Positions 33,462 to 42,633 of a stretch of DNA of 64,000 nucleotides are shown here, in pieces. The position numbers and the translations under genes are program-made. A model generated the notes under the pieces. It worked only from the letters and a program-made list of their open reading frames with translations, searched no databases and was not told the DNA's origin. This DNA is from Thermomicrobiales bacterium (GTDB lineage Bacteria > Chloroflexota > Chloroflexia > Thermomicrobiales > CFX8). Each line of letters starts with the position of its first letter. Position 1 is the stretch's first letter. Where the stretch lies: the NCBI GenBank assembly GCA_037045155.1, contig JBAOIG010000003.1, forward strand, positions 496,001 to 560,000. The letters run 5' to 3'.

Positions 33462-35498
33462 ATGATTCCGCACACTGACCCGGTCGAGCCAACCCAGTCG
33501 GCAGCCTATCCCCACCTCGTCGATCGAGCCGTCGCCTGTATCGAGGAGCACGGCGGGGTGATCGACGAGATCCTGTTGATCGCTCGTGTGTTCGGCAATG
33601 CCACGAACATCACGCTCTGGCGACCGCTCCTGCGAGAGATCCTGGAGGATCATCCCGCGGTTCGGCTTCGCCCGGATGGACACTGGACGACTCGATCGAC
33701 ACAGAAGATGGCAGCGGTTCCAGCTGAGTTTGTCGTCGTCGATGTCGAGACGACCGGGCTGAAGCCGGCCCAGCAGCGGATCATCGAGGTTGGACTCATT
33801 CGTGTCTCTCCGCACGGCGCTCCGTTTCGTTGGTCGTCCCTCGTCAATCCCGAACGACGGATACCGGACTACATCCGGTCGCTGACAGGGATCGACGATC
33901 AACTGGTCGCAGGCGCGCCCGACTTTCGCTCGATTGCCCCGACGATCGTGGAGATCGTTGGCGACTTGCCCCTGGTTGGACACAACGTTGAGTTCGACAT
34001 CGGATTCCTCAACGCCGAGTTGGCAAGGGCGGGACTCCCGAAGCTGATCAACCAGAGCATCGATACACTCGCGCTCGCGGCAACGCTCGCTCCTGAAACC
34101 CGCCGGCTGAATCTCGGAGATGTCGCCCGGTCCCTGGGGATTCCTGCGAAAGAGTCCCACCGGTCCTCCAACGACGCTACGACCACGCTGGAGGTGTTTG
34201 GCGCGTTGCTCGGCCGGGCGCAGAAGCACGGGTTGGTGACGCTGGAGGATCTAACGCGTCTGAACCAGACTCGCCGCGCCCCTGTCCCGGTTCATAACGC
34301 GGTTGGTCGGGGCCGCTCGATTCTGGATACTTCCCATCTTGCGTCCATCCCCCATGCTCCAGGTGTCTATATCATGCGCGATGCCGCTGACTCGGTGATC
34401 TACATCGGCAAGGCGCGTGACCTGCGCAAGCGAGTGGCGAGCTACTACTCCCAGCCATTGGGGTACACGCGAAAGATGGACGGGTTGCTCCAGACGCTTG
34501 CGACGATCGACATCGAAGTCGTTGGATGCGAGCTCGAGGCGCTCCTCCTCGAGTCGCAACTGATCCGACGATATCGGCCGCGGTACAACACGGTCCAGCG
34601 TAACGTCGAACAATACGTCTACGTGAAAGTTGATGTCTCAAATCCGTGGCCACGCGTCGTCGTTGCGAAAGACCGGTCAGACGATGGCGCCACGTACTTC
34701 GGGCCGTTTCGCGCCGCGTCGAGCGCGCGTAAGGCCGTCGAGCTCGTGAATGATGTGCTCCCGCTGCGAACGTGCCGTCGCTCGTTTGCTGACAAGCGCT
34801 CATATGGGTCACCGTGCCTGGAGTTGAGCCTGCATCGTTGTCTCGGCCCGTGCATGGGCATGGCGGATCCCGAACAGTACCGCGAGAGCGTGAATGACGT
34901 GCTCGCGTTCTTCCGGGGGGACGAGAGCCGGTTGATCGCGCGTCTCCATGCCCGCCTCGAGGAGACCGTCGAGACGCTGGATTTCGAGCGAGCGGCTCGG
35001 CTCCGCGATCGCATACGACAGGTCGATACGCTGGCGCGCGAGCAGCGCGGGCTGGCTGTCGCTACCGCCTGTCCCCGAGCATTGCTCGTTGTTCCTGGTG
35101 TAGAAACGGGGACTCGCGGAATCTGGTATCTGTTGAACGGACGACGTTGGGCGCAGTTGACTGTTCCGGACGACATTCCGCTGGACATACTGGTTGAACG
35201 ACTCAGCCAGGTTCACCGACGCGCGCAACTCGCGGCGAAGAGGTTTCGGCCAGATCATCACGCTGTCGACGAGATGGCGATCCTCGCCCGTTGGCTACGA
35301 CGCGCTCCAGGCCACCCGGCCTATCTTCCGGTCGACGATGACTCACTCGCCACAGCCTGCCGCCAGGCGATGCAGGTGGATCTGACGGCTCCATTTGGTG
35401 AGGGGTTGGTTGCACCAGAGACTGACGACACAGACGGTTCCGAGTACGATAGGACAGACGACGAGTGTACGGACATCCATGTGGTGCGCGAGGGGTGA
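33462..35498 (+). CDS. DEDD exonuclease fused to UvrC-like GIY-YIG nuclease
   Basis: 678 residues. Residues 15-80 look like a small winged-helix. A DnaQ-type DEDDh exonuclease follows: VDVETTG at 93-99, HNVEFDIGFL at 174-183, and HRSSNDA at 233-239. A GIY-YIG domain starts at 301 (GVYIMRDAADSVIYIGKARD) with the catalytic Glu in LLLESQL. Next is a four-cysteine set (438, 452, 460, 464) placed like the UvrC iron-sulfur cysteines, and a UVR motif near 505-518 (LDFERAARLRDRI). The UvrC RNase-H-like and HhH domains are missing, so it can cut only on one side, as Cho-type nucleases do. Proteins of this layout occur in actinobacteria and Chloroflexota. Likely DNA repair. Confidence 0.9.
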   Translation: MIPHTDPVEPTQSAAYPHLVDRAVACIEEHGGVIDEILLIARVFGNATNITLWRPLLREILEDHPAVRLRPDGHWTTRSTQKMAAVPAEFVVVDVETTGLKPAQQRIIEVGLIRVSPHGAPFRWSSLVNPERRIPDYIRSLTGIDDQLVAGAPDFRSIAPTIVEIVGDLPLVGHNVEFDIGFLNAELARAGLPKLINQSIDTLALAATLAPETRRLNLGDVARSLGIPAKESHRSSNDATTTLEVFGALLGRAQKHGLVTLEDLTRLNQTRRAPVPVHNAVGRGRSILDTSHLASIPHAPGVYIMRDAADSVIYIGKARDLRKRVASYYSQPLGYTRKMDGLLQTLATIDIEVVGCELEALLLESQLIRRYRPRYNTVQRNVEQYVYVKVDVSNPWPRVVVAKDRSDDGATYFGPFRAASSARKAVELVNDVLPLRTCRRSFADKRSYGSPCLELSLHRCLGPCMGMADPEQYRESVNDVLAFFRGDESRLIARLHARLEETVETLDFERAARLRDRIRQVDTLAREQRGLAVATACPRALLVVPGVETGTRGIWYLLNGRRWAQLTVPDDIPLDILVERLSQVHRRAQLAAKRFRPDHHAVDEMAILARWLRRAPGHPAYLPVDDDSLATACRQAMQVDLTAPFGEGLVAPETDDTDGSEYDRTDDECTDIHVVREG

Positions 35499-35499
35499 G

Positions 35500-36132
35500 A
35501 TGACGAACGGCTCCGGTAATCGGACGTTGATACTTGATGAAGTGGCCGCGCTGGTGAGGGAATGCACGCTCTGTGAGCTGTGTCGCGGCAGAACGAACGC
35601 CGTCCCGGGCCACGGATCGCCAGACGCGGAGATGATGTTTATCGGTGAGGCGCCAGGCTGGAACGAAGACAAGCAGGGCATCCCGTTCATCGGGGCTGCC
35701 GGCCAGTTTCTCAACGAGCTCCTTGCCGCGATCAACCTTGACCGCGAGACAGTGTTCATTACCAACGTCGTCAAGTGCCGGCCGCCAGGAAACCGCGACC
35801 CACTTCCCGACGAGATTGCCGCGTGCTACCCGTACCTGGAGACGCAGATCCGAGCCATCGACCCGCTTCTGATCGTGACGCTAGGGCGTTACTCGATGGC
35901 TCGCTGGTTTCCCAACGAGCGCATATCGCGTATCCATGGCGAACCGCGGCGCGTCGATGATCGGGTGATCGTCCCGATGTACCATCCTGCGGCGGCGCTG
36001 CACCAGGGTTCGCTCAGAGCCACGATTCAGGCGGACTTCGAGCGCCTGCCGATCATCCTGGCACAGGCCAGAGAGGATCGCGCCAAGATCGAGAACGTTC
36101 CGCCACAGATCAATCAGGCACGGCTATTTTGA
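35500..36132 (+). CDS. Uracil-DNA glycosylase, family 4
   Basis: 210-residue thermophile-type uracil glycosylase that removes uracil from deaminated cytosine. Active-site motif GEAPGWNEDKQGIPFIG at 49-65 and MYHPAA near the C-terminus. Iron-sulfur cysteines 22, 25, 93 and 109 are present. ATG 35500 lies 1 base after the upstream stop and has AGGGG before it, so it is co-transcribed with the exonuclease fusion gene. Confidence 0.93.
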   Translation: MTNGSGNRTLILDEVAALVRECTLCELCRGRTNAVPGHGSPDAEMMFIGEAPGWNEDKQGIPFIGAAGQFLNELLAAINLDRETVFITNVVKCRPPGNRDPLPDEIAACYPYLETQIRAIDPLLIVTLGRYSMARWFPNERISRIHGEPRRVDDRVIVPMYHPAAALHQGSLRATIQADFERLPIILAQAREDRAKIENVPPQINQARLF

Positions 36133-36151
36133 AGCACTCCGGGTCGGTTGC

Positions 36152-36191
36152 TTGACCCGCGTCCCGGCAACTCGTAAAGTGTACGTACACT
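36152..36191 (+). promoter_or_regulatory. ftsK promoter with 14-bp perfect palindrome
   Basis: TTGACC (36152-36157) and TAAAGT (36175-36180) at the ideal 17-base spacing. A perfect palindrome, agtgtacgtacact (36178-36191), overlaps the -10 box and start site, where a dimeric repressor would block transcription. The identity of the regulator is unknown. The shorter core gtacgtac also occurs in the pyr leader (24643-24650). Confidence 0.6.
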
Positions 36192-36214
36192 AGTGCAATG
36201 ATGAGGGCGAGACG

Positions 36215-38470
36215 ATGGCAGCGCGGGCGAACATGAAAATGAACAAGGCACGTGATGCTGCGTCGGAGGAAACCGCCCGAGGCAAGATCGTCGAGTTTCC
36301 ACCCGACCGCCCGGCGTCGGCTGCGACGGACGAGCGAGCGCCGAGAATCTCCGTCGCGCCTCGTCTGCGTGATGAGCTTCTCGCGTTTGGCGTGTTCACG
36401 GTGGCGGTTGTGGCCGCGTTGCCGATCGTTGGGCTGGCCGGCCACAGCGCGCTGTCGCTGGCAGGCGACTTCTTCGGGCTGGTGCTTGGCAAAGCGGCGA
36501 TTGCAGTGCCATTCGGGCTATCCATTATCGCCGTCGAGCTGTGGCGGGCTGGTGAAGCTGCCCAACGCACGCGACGAATCGTCGGAGGCGCGACAACACT
36601 GCTTGCGATCGTTGGCCTGCTGGGCCTCAACGGACGCAATAACGACGTCGAAGCCGCCGGTGGCTATATCGGGCTCGGTGTCGCGCGTGGGTTGATGGCC
36701 GTTGTCGGCGAAGTCGGCGCGGCAGTGGTTCTCCTTGCGGTCGGCGTCGTCGGAGTCTTCCTCGTTACTGGCTATGACACTCGAGAGATCGTTGATTCAT
36801 GGCGCAGGGTTCGACCGCGCTCTCGCGCCAGCAAGGAGACGCCCGAACCGGAATGGGCGGTTGAGACCGAGTCTCTCGGCGCGCTCGCCACTGAAGCCTA
36901 CGCTGTCGCGGAGCCGACCGAGGCACTTGATGTAACGCCGCCACGGATCACACCGGTAGCCCCTGCCAAGCCGGTTATTAACCGGCCGAAGTTGGAGCGC
37001 GCGCCGAGCGCTTCGTCAGTCCTACCTCCGGCTGACGAAGAGAGCGCGCCGCCGGCGCATCGTGGCGTCTGGAATCTCCCATCGATTGATCTGTTGAAGA
37101 TCTATGAAAGCATCGAGCCAGACGGGCCGGAGCTTGAGGCTAAGGCGCGTCGTATCGAGAAGACCCTCGCGTCGTTCAAGGTTGATGCGACCGTTCGTGA
37201 GATCTTTCCAGGGCCGGCGGTGACGCTGTTTACCCTCGAGCCAGGCTCAGGCGTAAAGGTGCGGCGGATCACGGAACTGCAAAATGACCTTGCATTGGCT
37301 CTCGCGGCAATGTCATTGCGCATCGAAGCTCCGGTGCCCGGTATGGCCCGGGTGGGTCTCGAGATCCCGAATGGCAGTATTTCCACTGTCGGACTTCGCG
37401 AGGTGCTTGACTCGGCGACATTCGGAAAGAGTAAGGCCAAGATCCCGCTCCCGCTGGGCCGCGACGTCAACGGGCGCTGTGTTATCGGTGACCTGACGCG
37501 GATGCCGCACCTGCTGATTGCTGGCGCGACCGGTTCGGGAAAGAGCGTCTGCATCAACAGCATCATCGCGACTTTCCTGCTCACGAAGTCGCCTGATGAT
37601 CTCAAGATGATCATGATCGATCCGAAGATGGTCGAGCTCTCAGGGTACGAGGGTGTGCCACACCTCAAGGCGCCGGTCATTACGGAGATGGACAAGGTCG
37701 TCCCCGCGCTGCGCGCAGTGCTTCGCGAGATGGAGCGCCGTTACCAGACGTTCTCGCGACTCGGCGTTCGCAATATCGACGGCTACGAGCTGCGCCGGTC
37801 GACTGACCCGACGATGGAGAAGCTTCCATACCTCGTTGTGATCATCGATGAGCTCGCTGACCTTATGATGACAACGCCCGACGAGGTCGAGACGCTACTT
37901 GTGCGGTTGGCTCAAATGGCCAGAGCCACGGGGATCCACCTGTTGATCGCGACCCAGCGGCCTTCAGTGGATGTGCTTACCGGACTCATCAAGGCCAACG
38001 TCCCGGCCCGGATCGCATTTGCCGTGTCGTCGCAGATCGATAGTCGCGTCATCCTGGACATGCCCGGAGCCGAACGGCTTCTCGGCCGTGGCGACATGCT
38101 TTTCATGCCGGCCGACGCGGCAAAGCCACATCGAGTTCAAGGGTCGTTCGTCGATGACCAGGAGCTGCAGGCGCTCGTGAAGCACTGGAAGCTGCTGTCG
38201 CCCGAGATGCAGTACGAGCAAGAGTGGGTGCAGCTTCCGACGGAGGACGACGATGAGGATGCGACCGAGGATCCTCTGTTCGAGCAGGCACTATCGATTG
38301 TGAAGCAACAGGGAACGGCGTCTGCGTCAATGCTCCAGCGTCGACTACGCATCGGCTACAACCGCGCCGCGAGGCTGATCGAGGCGATGGAGGACGAGGG
38401 CTACATCGGCCCGGCAGACGGTTCCCGTGGTCGGACCGTGCTCATCTCTGATGACTGGGATGAAGCGTAA
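36215..38470 (+). CDS. ftsK: FtsK/SpoIIIE DNA translocase
   Basis: 751 residues. The first 200 contain about four membrane helices (for example LAFGVFTVAVVAALPIVGLA, GFLVLGKAAIAVPFG-like, ATTLLAIVGLLGL, AVVLLAVGVVGVFLVTG). A charged linker leads to the motor with Walker A IAGATGSGKSVCINS near residue 437 and Walker B YLVVIIDELADLMM. The C-terminal winged-helix gamma domain (LSIVKQQGTASASMLQRRLR) reads the chromosome's directional motifs. Shorter linker than in E. coli FtsK. Moves chromosome DNA through the closing septum. Confidence 0.95.
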   Translation: MAARANMKMNKARDAASEETARGKIVEFPPDRPASAATDERAPRISVAPRLRDELLAFGVFTVAVVAALPIVGLAGHSALSLAGDFFGLVLGKAAIAVPFGLSIIAVELWRAGEAAQRTRRIVGGATTLLAIVGLLGLNGRNNDVEAAGGYIGLGVARGLMAVVGEVGAAVVLLAVGVVGVFLVTGYDTREIVDSWRRVRPRSRASKETPEPEWAVETESLGALATEAYAVAEPTEALDVTPPRITPVAPAKPVINRPKLERAPSASSVLPPADEESAPPAHRGVWNLPSIDLLKIYESIEPDGPELEAKARRIEKTLASFKVDATVREIFPGPAVTLFTLEPGSGVKVRRITELQNDLALALAAMSLRIEAPVPGMARVGLEIPNGSISTVGLREVLDSATFGKSKAKIPLPLGRDVNGRCVIGDLTRMPHLLIAGATGSGKSVCINSIIATFLLTKSPDDLKMIMIDPKMVELSGYEGVPHLKAPVITEMDKVVPALRAVLREMERRYQTFSRLGVRNIDGYELRRSTDPTMEKLPYLVVIIDELADLMMTTPDEVETLLVRLAQMARATGIHLLIATQRPSVDVLTGLIKANVPARIAFAVSSQIDSRVILDMPGAERLLGRGDMLFMPADAAKPHRVQGSFVDDQELQALVKHWKLLSPEMQYEQEWVQLPTEDDDEDATEDPLFEQALSIVKQQGTASASMLQRRLRIGYNRAARLIEAMEDEGYIGPADGSRGRTVLISDDWDEA

Positions 38471-38533
38471 TCGGCGGATGAGCGCGGAATGTATACTTTC
38501 TGGTGTCGATTTCAGCTCCCCGGAGGCTAGCAT

Positions 38534-39142
38534 TTGCGCTCGACACGCATCACCGTTGAACCCGTCGCCCGACTGATTGACGAGCTCGGCCGCCTGCCTG
38601 GCGTCGGACCCAAGTCAGCATCGAGGATGGCCTACTTCCTGCTTCGCGCACCCCGAGAGCAGGCATTGGCGCTTGCTGAAGCCGTCATCGAGGTAAAGGA
38701 TCGGATCATCCTCTGCTCGCGGTGCTTCAACATCACGGAAGAAGATCCGTGCGCCGTCTGCCAGGATACAACCCGGGATCAGCGCGTGATCTGTGTTGTC
38801 GAGGAGCCACTTGATGTTCTCGCCCTCGATCGAACCGGCGAGTATCGCGGTCTGTATCACGTTCTTCATGGCGCTATCTCGCCAGTCGATGGTATCGGGC
38901 CAGACAAGCTTCGAATCCGGGAGCTCGTCGAGCGCGTCGAGCGCGAGCGTCCCGCGGAGGTGATCCTGGCGATGAACCCGAACATCGAGGGCGACGCTAC
39001 CGCAATGTATATCGCGCGCCAGCTTGTTTCTACTGGTATCACGATCAGCCGGCCGGCAAGCGGGCTCCCGGTCGGCGGTGATCTCGAGTACGCCGATGAG
39101 ATCACGCTCGGACGCGCTCTGACAGGTCGACGCGTACTCTGA
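38534..39142 (+). CDS. recR: Recombination mediator RecR
   Basis: 202-residue partner of RecO/RecF in loading RecA at gaps. N-terminal HhH (LGRLPGVGPKSASRMAYFLL), zinc finger Cys61, 64, 73, 76, Toprim domain with VVEEPLDVLALD and ILAMNPNIEGDATA, and the ending EITLGRALTGRRVL. TTG start at 38534 with CCGGAGG upstream. recO is elsewhere in this window (45451). dnaX and the ybaB-like gene, often next to recR, are absent here. Confidence 0.95.
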   Translation: MRSTRITVEPVARLIDELGRLPGVGPKSASRMAYFLLRAPREQALALAEAVIEVKDRIILCSRCFNITEEDPCAVCQDTTRDQRVICVVEEPLDVLALDRTGEYRGLYHVLHGAISPVDGIGPDKLRIRELVERVERERPAEVILAMNPNIEGDATAMYIARQLVSTGITISRPASGLPVGGDLEYADEITLGRALTGRRVL

Positions 39143-39186
39143 GATCGCCCGAAGCGCCCGTCGATGAATCGAGGGAATTCGGCACC

Positions 39187-40257
39187 GTGGCAACCCTCGT
39201 CGCCCGCCCGCTATTAGCCCGCGATCTGCCCGCATTGCGGCACGCTCGCCAGCGCGTTGCTATCCTCGACTGGGATACGCGGCGTGAGTGCGATGGCCCG
39301 CGCGTGGCCCAGCACGCGTTCGCGGCTATCGCGCCAGGCTACACCCGCGAGCGCGTGTACGTCGCGCTGATCGACGGGGAACTGTGTGCGGCATTGTCCA
39401 TGCGTTCGCAAGAGATCACGCATCACTGGGATGTCGCGATTCTGGCTGCTGGGTCGCCGCGCCTCGATGCCGAGGACACGGTTGTTCTGGAGCTCTGGAC
39501 AGCGCTCCTGGAGTATGGGATAGCCGCGTCCGGCGCGCTGGGCGGACGGCGGATCTTCGCCGCTGCCGAGGCTGACTCGATCGCGTATCAGAGCCTTCGA
39601 GCGGTCGGGTTCGAGCCGTATACCCGCCAGACGATGCTTCGCGCGGTGGATATCGGTGACCATGCCGCGCCACCCGTGGGGATGCGGAGCCAGGAGCCCA
39701 GCGATGTGTGGTCGATCCAGCATCTGTATCATCACGTCACTCCCCGACCGGTGCAGTTCGCCGAAGCACTGACGAGCGCCGCATGGGAAATCCACCCGCA
39801 GACGATACTTGGTTGGCTCTTGCAGGATCGACAGAGACAATACCAGTCGGTCCTGGAAACGGTGGATGGCATCGTCGCATACTCCAGGATTACCCGGCGT
39901 CATCGCTGCGCGCGGATAGAGTTGCTCGTCGATCCGTGCGCGCTGGACGCCGCTCCGGCGTTCGTAGCTGCAACCGTTGCGGAATCCGGGGCGCATGGCT
40001 GCTCGGTCGAGATAATCATTCCAGAATACCGCGCGGATCTCGCCTGGAAGGTCGAGGGGATCGGATTCGACGCTGTCGCCGACCGTATCGCGTTGGTCCG
40101 TCACACAACCGCCCCAGCCACGGTTCGCGAGCGTTTTGCGGCGCCGGCTGAAGGTGAGCGTGCGCCGAAAGGGGTTCCATCGTACTTCTGTAGCCGGGGT
40201 GGCTCGACATGTGGCGCCGTCGTTTCGGCGCGCGATGCCCAGCGAATGGAGCGGTGA
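39187..40257 (+). CDS. GNAT-like acetyltransferase, two-lobed, substrate unknown
   Basis: 356 residues, GTG start. The first half (PLLARDLPALRHARQRV, YVALIDGELCAALSMRS, AEADSIAYQSLRAVGFEPYT) and second half (VLETVDGIVAYSRITRR, CARIELLVDP) each resemble a GNAT fold, but the canonical acetyl-CoA loop Q/R-x-x-G-x-G/A is not obvious. The last 35 residues (APKGVPSYFCSRGGSTCG) look atypical and might reflect a late frame change. TGATG joins its stop to the next gene, so both are co-translated. Confidence 0.6.
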   Translation: MATLVARPLLARDLPALRHARQRVAILDWDTRRECDGPRVAQHAFAAIAPGYTRERVYVALIDGELCAALSMRSQEITHHWDVAILAAGSPRLDAEDTVVLELWTALLEYGIAASGALGGRRIFAAAEADSIAYQSLRAVGFEPYTRQTMLRAVDIGDHAAPPVGMRSQEPSDVWSIQHLYHHVTPRPVQFAEALTSAAWEIHPQTILGWLLQDRQRQYQSVLETVDGIVAYSRITRRHRCARIELLVDPCALDAAPAFVAATVAESGAHGCSVEIIIPEYRADLAWKVEGIGFDAVADRIALVRHTTAPATVRERFAAPAEGERAPKGVPSYFCSRGGSTCGAVVSARDAQRMER

Positions 40258-41990
40258 TGAAAGTGACTTCACCTCAGGCGGTGTCGATGCTTGGCGGGCA
40301 GCAAGCCCCCGCGGTGCAAGAAATCGCGATCACCGATAATCTGGATAATTTGCTTGCTGCCCTGCCGGCGCAAATTGCCGAGAGTACACGTGGCGCGATC
40401 GCCGAGCGCTCTGATGATGGCCTGATCGAGATCGTCCTCGATCTCGGTCGACGTCCAGAGGCACGGTTTCAGCATAGTAGCGTCTATCTGACCGAAGATG
40501 AGACGAGCCGGGACGATCTCTCGCGTGTCGCTGAGCGGATCGGTCGCTTCGGGGAAGACAATCGCGCGGGGATCGAGCGCACGCTGCACCGTATCTCGGC
40601 GATCCGAAACCGAAGCGGTGACATCGTTGGTCTGACCTGCCGTGTCGGACGAGCCGTCTACGGCACGATCGGCATCATCAGCGACCTCGTCGAGTCAGGC
40701 GAGAGCATCCTGCTCCTTGGCCGGCCCGGGGTCGGGAAAACGACGATGTTGCGCGAGGTTGCCCGCGTGCTGGCAGACGACCTCGAGAAGCGGGTTGTTA
40801 TCGTCGACACGAGCAATGAGATCGCCGGAGACGGGGACATCCCGCATCCGTCGATCGGCCGGGCCCGACGAATGCAGGTGCCAACCCCAGCGATGCAACA
40901 CCACGTCATGATCGAGGCGGTAGAGAACCATATGCCCGAGGTTGTCGTCATCGATGAGATTGGAACTGAGCTGGAGGCGGCCGCGGCTCGAACGATCGCC
41001 GAGCGGGGAGTCCAGCTGATCGGTACTGCCCACGGCAACACACTCGAGAATCTGATGGTGAACCCGACGCTTTCAGATCTCATTGGCGGTATCCAGTCGG
41101 TCACGCTCAGCGACGAAGAGGCTCGCCGGCGAGGAACACAGAAGTCGATCCTGGAGCGTAAGGCTCCGCCGACATTCGCGGTGATGGTCGAGATTCGCGA
41201 GCGTGATAAGGTCGCGGTGGTTCGTGACGTTGCAACCGCTGTCGACGCGATGCTTCGCAACCGGCACCAGCGAGTCGAGCTCCGCGAACGTCTGTCGACC
41301 GGCGAGATCATCATCACCGATGACAGTTCAGCGCCGGATGACCGGCCTCATCGGACAGACGATCATCGTTCGTCACGACGAAACGACGATGCGCCCAAGG
41401 AGGCGCGGCCCGAGTTCGAGGACGTGCTCGAGACAGCGGCGTCCGCCAACCCGTTGGCGCGAGGACGCGGAACCGCGGCGAGGCCGGTTCGAATCTTCCC
41501 GTTCGGTGTGAGCCGCAACCGGCTCGAGCAGGCACTGACCGCGATGTCGTTACCTGCTCAGATCGTCCGGGAGGTATACGACGCGGACATGGTGCTGACG
41601 CTGAAGAACTACTACCGGCAGCGTCCGCAGCAGCTCCGCGATGCTGAGACGCGGGGAATCGCCATCTATGTCCTGCGGTCGAACACCGTTGTCCAGATGC
41701 TCAACGTATTTCGTGACCTCGTTCGTGAAGCCAACCCGGACGTTACGCCTGGCGAAATCGGCCAGCGCGCCATCGCCCCCGGTGATCCGATCGAATCGGC
41801 GATGTTCGAGGCGGAGGGCGCTATCAACGCCATCCTGGACGGCGCGCCTCCGATGGAGCTGCGCCCTCAGGCGCCGTATATTCGTCGACTTCAGCATCAG
41901 TTGGCCGACCGTTACAACCTCGGGTCGCGCAGTCGCGGGCGCGAACCAAACCGACATGTGGAGATTTTCCGCGATGGGTTCCACGATTGA
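40257..41990 (+). CDS. AAA ATPase with C-terminal R3H domain (Ycf45/SpoIIIAA-like)
   Basis: 577 residues. ATPase: GRPGVGKTT at 155-163, Walker B VVVIDEIGTELEA, and IGTAHGNTLENLMVNPTL, as in SpoIIIAA and plastid Ycf45 proteins. A variable linker of charged residues follows (around TDDHRSSRRNDDAPKEARPE), then an R3H nucleic-acid-binding domain with YIRRLQHQLADRYNL and SRGREPNRHVEIF. ATG 40257 has GGAG 5 bases upstream. Predicted to bind single-stranded DNA or RNA; cell role not established. Translationally joined to tmk. Confidence 0.85.
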   Translation: MKVTSPQAVSMLGGQQAPAVQEIAITDNLDNLLAALPAQIAESTRGAIAERSDDGLIEIVLDLGRRPEARFQHSSVYLTEDETSRDDLSRVAERIGRFGEDNRAGIERTLHRISAIRNRSGDIVGLTCRVGRAVYGTIGIISDLVESGESILLLGRPGVGKTTMLREVARVLADDLEKRVVIVDTSNEIAGDGDIPHPSIGRARRMQVPTPAMQHHVMIEAVENHMPEVVVIDEIGTELEAAAARTIAERGVQLIGTAHGNTLENLMVNPTLSDLIGGIQSVTLSDEEARRRGTQKSILERKAPPTFAVMVEIRERDKVAVVRDVATAVDAMLRNRHQRVELRERLSTGEIIITDDSSAPDDRPHRTDDHRSSRRNDDAPKEARPEFEDVLETAASANPLARGRGTAARPVRIFPFGVSRNRLEQALTAMSLPAQIVREVYDADMVLTLKNYYRQRPQQLRDAETRGIAIYVLRSNTVVQMLNVFRDLVREANPDVTPGEIGQRAIAPGDPIESAMFEAEGAINAILDGAPPMELRPQAPYIRRLQHQLADRYNLGSRSRGREPNRHVEIFRDGFHD

Positions 41991-42622
41991 GCCTGTTCGT
42001 GACGTTTGAGGGCACCGAGGGTTCGGGAAAGTCGACACAGGTTCGGCTGCTAAGCCAGAGGCTTCGCGATCTGGGATACGATGTGGTTGCGACACGCGAG
42101 CCTGGTGGTACCTCACTCGGCGAGGCGGTTCGTGAGATCGTCCTTGGCTCGAATATCGAGGTTAGCGCGGAGGCCGAAGCGTATCTGATGACTGCGGCGC
42201 GCGCAGAGCATGTCAGGCAGGTGATACGGCCGGCGTTGGCGAGGGGCGCGATCGTGCTCTGCGATCGATTTGTCGACTCGACGCTTGCCTATCAGGGCGC
42301 CGGCCGAGGTCTGCCGACCGATGAGTTGCGGCGCATTCAGATGCTTGCAGTGGGCGCCAGCTGGCCAGACATGACCGTGCTGCTCGATCTCCATCCGGAT
42401 GCCGGCCTGGCCAGGCGTCGATCTGGCGGCGACTCCAATCGAATCGACGATGAAGAATTGGAATTCCACCAACGTGTTGCCGACTGGTTTCGGGAAGAGG
42501 CAGCACGAAACCCGACGCGCTGGGTTGTCATCGATGGACAGCCCAACACCATCATGGTTCATGAGGCAGTCCTGAATTGTGTGATGTCGAGACTATGTCC
42601 GGGCGAACGACCCCGGCTGTGA
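41987..42622 (+). CDS. tmk: Thymidylate kinase
   Basis: 211-residue dTMP kinase. P-loop FEGTEGSGKST (residues 7-17), VATREPGGTSLGE, DRFVDSTLAYQGAGRGL and the LID RRSGGDSNRIDDE. TTG start at 41987 overlaps the preceding TGA; no ATG in frame is available near it. Followed within 12 bases by the c-di-AMP receptor gene, an order also known in Firmicutes. Confidence 0.93.
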   Translation: MSLFVTFEGTEGSGKSTQVRLLSQRLRDLGYDVVATREPGGTSLGEAVREIVLGSNIEVSAEAEAYLMTAARAEHVRQVIRPALARGAIVLCDRFVDSTLAYQGAGRGLPTDELRRIQMLAVGASWPDMTVLLDLHPDAGLARRRSGGDSNRIDDEELEFHQRVADWFREEAARNPTRWVVIDGQPNTIMVHEAVLNCVMSRLCPGERPRL

Positions 42623-42633
42623 AGCGAGAAGAT

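Noticed and set aside
39214..40272. 352-codon minus-strand frame opposite the GNAT-like gene
   Set aside because: Both strands are open here, but the plus frame has tight coupling to the next gene and GNAT-like segments; the minus frame is Arg/Pro-rich with no family.
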